This document shows positions 62,165-64,000 of a stretch of DNA of 64,000 bases, in pieces. Numbering within the stretch: position 1 is the stretch's first letter; each line of letters begins with the position of its first letter. The position numbers were made by a program, and so were the translations under genes. Origin of the DNA: Mantamonas sphyraenae. Lineage: Eukaryota; CRuMs; Mantamonadidae. Where the stretch lies: positions 124,001-188,000 of the forward strand of contig JAPMXV010000051.1 of the NCBI GenBank assembly GCA_026936335.1, given 5' to 3'. The notes beneath the pieces were generated by a model, which worked only from the letters and a program-made list of their open reading frames with translations, made no database searches and was not told the origin of the DNA.

Positions 62165-63947
62165 TTAATCGTTCTTCTTTGCTTCGTCATCCTTGGGTTC
62201 TGTCTCTTGTTCTTCCTCTTCCTCTGCACCCTTGTCGTCTCCTTCCTTGTCGTCGTCGTCGTTGCTGCTGCTGCTGCTACTGCTGCTGCTGCCGTCGTCG
62301 GCCTTGCTGCTTGAGGCGAGTTTCTTTGTGGTGTCGTCGCCGTCAGCCTCGTCCTCGGGAACAAAGCCATCTTCGGTGCGCTTGGGGTCGACACGGTAGA
62401 TGTAGCGCTGGATCATGTACACAATAAAGACGAGGTCGTCGCGGAAGCAACTGAGGCGATGCATGGTGGGCATGGTGATGATAAAGGCAAAGAGATCGTC
62501 GATAAAGGTGTTGAGGGCCTTGTACACAAAGGTACGCCAGGGCAGATGGGCCACGCTCTTGAGCTTGTAGTTGATAAACAGCTGGGGACACATCATGATG
62601 AAGCCAAAGGTGTACACGGCACCCGTGAGAGTACCCAACACATACGAGTACCACGACTTGTGGGTTTCGTAGTACAGCGAGTACACGGCGTAGCCCAGGA
62701 GCAAGGGCACCAGCGCCCACGAGAGGTACTTCATGGCCATCTCGTCATACTCCTTGGTTTTGGACACGTACGAGTCGCGATCCTCAAAGGTGACCCACGG
62801 GAAGCTGCCGTTGCGGTCGACCTTGACAATCACGGCCTTGTTGATCTTCCAGCACTCGATGAGACAGCCGATGCCCGCGCTGATGAGAATCATGAAGGAG
62901 GTGTCGTTGTCCAACAGGTACAGGAAGATGATGATCTGGGAGCCTGCGTTGATGAAGAGCGAACGGATGCTCAGGCCCTCCATGTTCTTTGCGTTCTTCC
63001 AGAACTGGATGTCGTTCTTGAAGGCCAGAAAGTCAAACACCATGTGGAGAATGGAAACGACAAAGGTGACACCCAACAAATACGGATTGGTTTCCAGCAG
63101 CATGCGCTTGAACTCATCCTTGTCGCCCTCGCTGCTGGAGCCAAACTGCTCCTGCATCTCAAAGGACTGGTCCATCTGCACCATCATGGTCCACTTGATC
63201 AGTCCAATGGGCGAGTACTCCATGTGGAGGGGCAGTTCGTCCAGCGTGTCGTTGACCGGATACAGGTGGTTGCGCAGCGTCCAAAAGTCGTTGAAGAACA
63301 CAATGGGGCAGAAGCGTCCCTGCGCATCCATATCCATGTGCTCTCCAATCTGCTGGGGAATACGGCCCATGGGATAGGCACTAAAATCTTCCACCACCTG
63401 CACCGTCATGTTGGGATTCCAGTAGGAAATCAACACCTCCTCCCCCTTGGCCGCCTTGCGTGTGTCCAACACCTCCTCCTCCTTGCCCGTCAGCAGGTTC
63501 TTTTGCATCGTCACTCGCGGTTTCTTCAGATACACGTTGAGTCGCTTGCGACGGTAGCAGCTCGCGGACGGATGATACGACGGCGACGACGGATCCGGCG
63601 AGAACCCGTGCTGTGTGATGTACGCGTGTGCATACAGACTGCCGTTGTTTTGAACATTCTGTGTGTGTGTGTGTGTGCGACGGGGTTACCACGTACCGTG
63701 GCGTAGGAGTGTAGGAGTGAGTGATTCTGGCGGCGTGCATGTTTTCGGTCCCCGGGCCTCCCTTCTCCCTCTCTCTCGTGCACCACACCTGTGCACCTAC
63801 CTGGGAAATGGGCACGCGGATGTCCTTGCTGCGTTCGTACTCCTCGCCCCATGCGCCGTACACAATGTCCTGCTCCTGCCACACCAGGGCTTGGTTGTTG
63901 GCAAAATCCTCAAAGAGTGGATCCTCCGACACATACACTTGCAGTTT
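62165..63947 (-). CDS. CLPTM1: CLPTM1 family membrane protein, 5' end beyond window
   Basis: Two exons are inside the window: 63947-63801 and 63658-62165, joined across a 142-bp intron (VPISQ to NVQNNGSLYAHAYITQHG). The first-shown exon begins after a CA-rich acceptor tract, so more exons lie to the right. The luminal part has EDPLFEDFANNQ and LPLHMEYSPIGLIKWTMM. The conserved core contains NPYLLGVTFVVSILHMVFDF, ISAGIGCLIECWKINKAV and YTFGFIMMCPQLFINYKLKS, with five or six TMs. The C-terminal tail is Asp/Glu/Ser-rich. CLPTM1 proteins sit in ER/Golgi membranes; human CLPTM1 affects GABA-A receptor trafficking and CLPTM1L is reported as a lipid scramblase. Convergent with the SETD3-like gene, 113 bp between stops. 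Confidence 0.94.
63661..63678 (+). repeat. (GT)n tract at a CLPTM1 intron acceptor
   Basis: Nine GT dinucleotides; on the gene strand the CA tract ends directly at the AG acceptor of the 63658 exon. A longer GT-rich run at 63950-63984 has the same position before the 63947 exon. Confidence 0.9.
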
Positions 63948-64000
63948 CTGTGTGTGTGCGTGTGTGTGTGCGTGTGTGTGTGTGTATGCGCATGGGGTTC

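Noticed and set aside
1-64000. tRNA, rRNA, transposon or viral elements
   Set aside because: No cloverleaf-like segment, terminal repeat pair, reverse transcriptase, integrase or transposase motif was recognised in any frame; low-complexity and dinucleotide tracts are microsatellites.

Overview
The window is nuclear DNA from a free-living unicellular eukaryote with a compact genome, probably a flagellate. Genes carry 0-4 short GT-AG introns (about 85-175 bp, one of 369 bp). Intergenic gaps are 20-190 bp. The gene content is eukaryotic: nephrocystin-1, CaMKK, BCKDH kinase, CLPTM1, a SETD3-type methyltransferase, an HLTF/RAD5 helicase and a GPR157/cAR-like receptor. The nephrocystin-1 homologue implies a cilium or flagellum. 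The mix of families points to the opisthokont/apusomonad/amoebozoan side of the tree, but no species can be named from the sequence alone.

Left third (1-19.5 kb): one enormous minus-strand locus. It begins near 19.2-19.5 kb with a CHAT (caspase-like) domain, then an NB-ARC ATPase and a winged helix. About 117 nearly identical 129-bp (43-residue) kinesin-light-chain-type TPR units follow, down to about 2.13 kb. It ends with a Ser/Asp-rich tail of 71-residue repeats and a hydrophobic end. The organisation is that of a STAND/NLR-type receptor. The array carries several small indels that break its frame. A second, separate-looking P-loop NTPase runs off the left edge.

Middle (19.4-49.4 kb): HLTF/RAD5-like helicase-ubiquitin ligase; a six-TM cyclic-nucleotide phosphodiesterase; a Na+/H+ exchanger with a His-rich tail, divergent from a TKL kinase; and two paralogous giant receptors (FG-GAP, GCC2/GCC3 Cys-rich, IPT/TIG, multi-TM, C-terminal SH3). 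Between the receptors lie a glutaminase and an ammonium transporter, head to head and sharing the same type of ankyrin module, plus nephrocystin-1.

Right third (49.5-64 kb): a myristoylation-type CaMKK-like kinase, a long coiled-coil protein, a TPR-like protein resembling TAF1A, a BCKDH kinase (frameshifted), a cAMP-receptor/GPR157-like GPCR, a SETD3-like actin-histidine methyltransferase, and the 3' part of CLPTM1, cut by the right edge.

Themes are signalling (GPCR, PDE, kinases, SH3 receptors), nitrogen handling (glutaminase next to ammonium transporter) and a candidate repeat-diversified immune or recognition receptor. Single-base frame breaks occur in the TPR array, the transporter and BCKDK, so residual sequence error is a live explanation for all of them. 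Splice sites were placed by eye from GT/AG, phase and family continuity.
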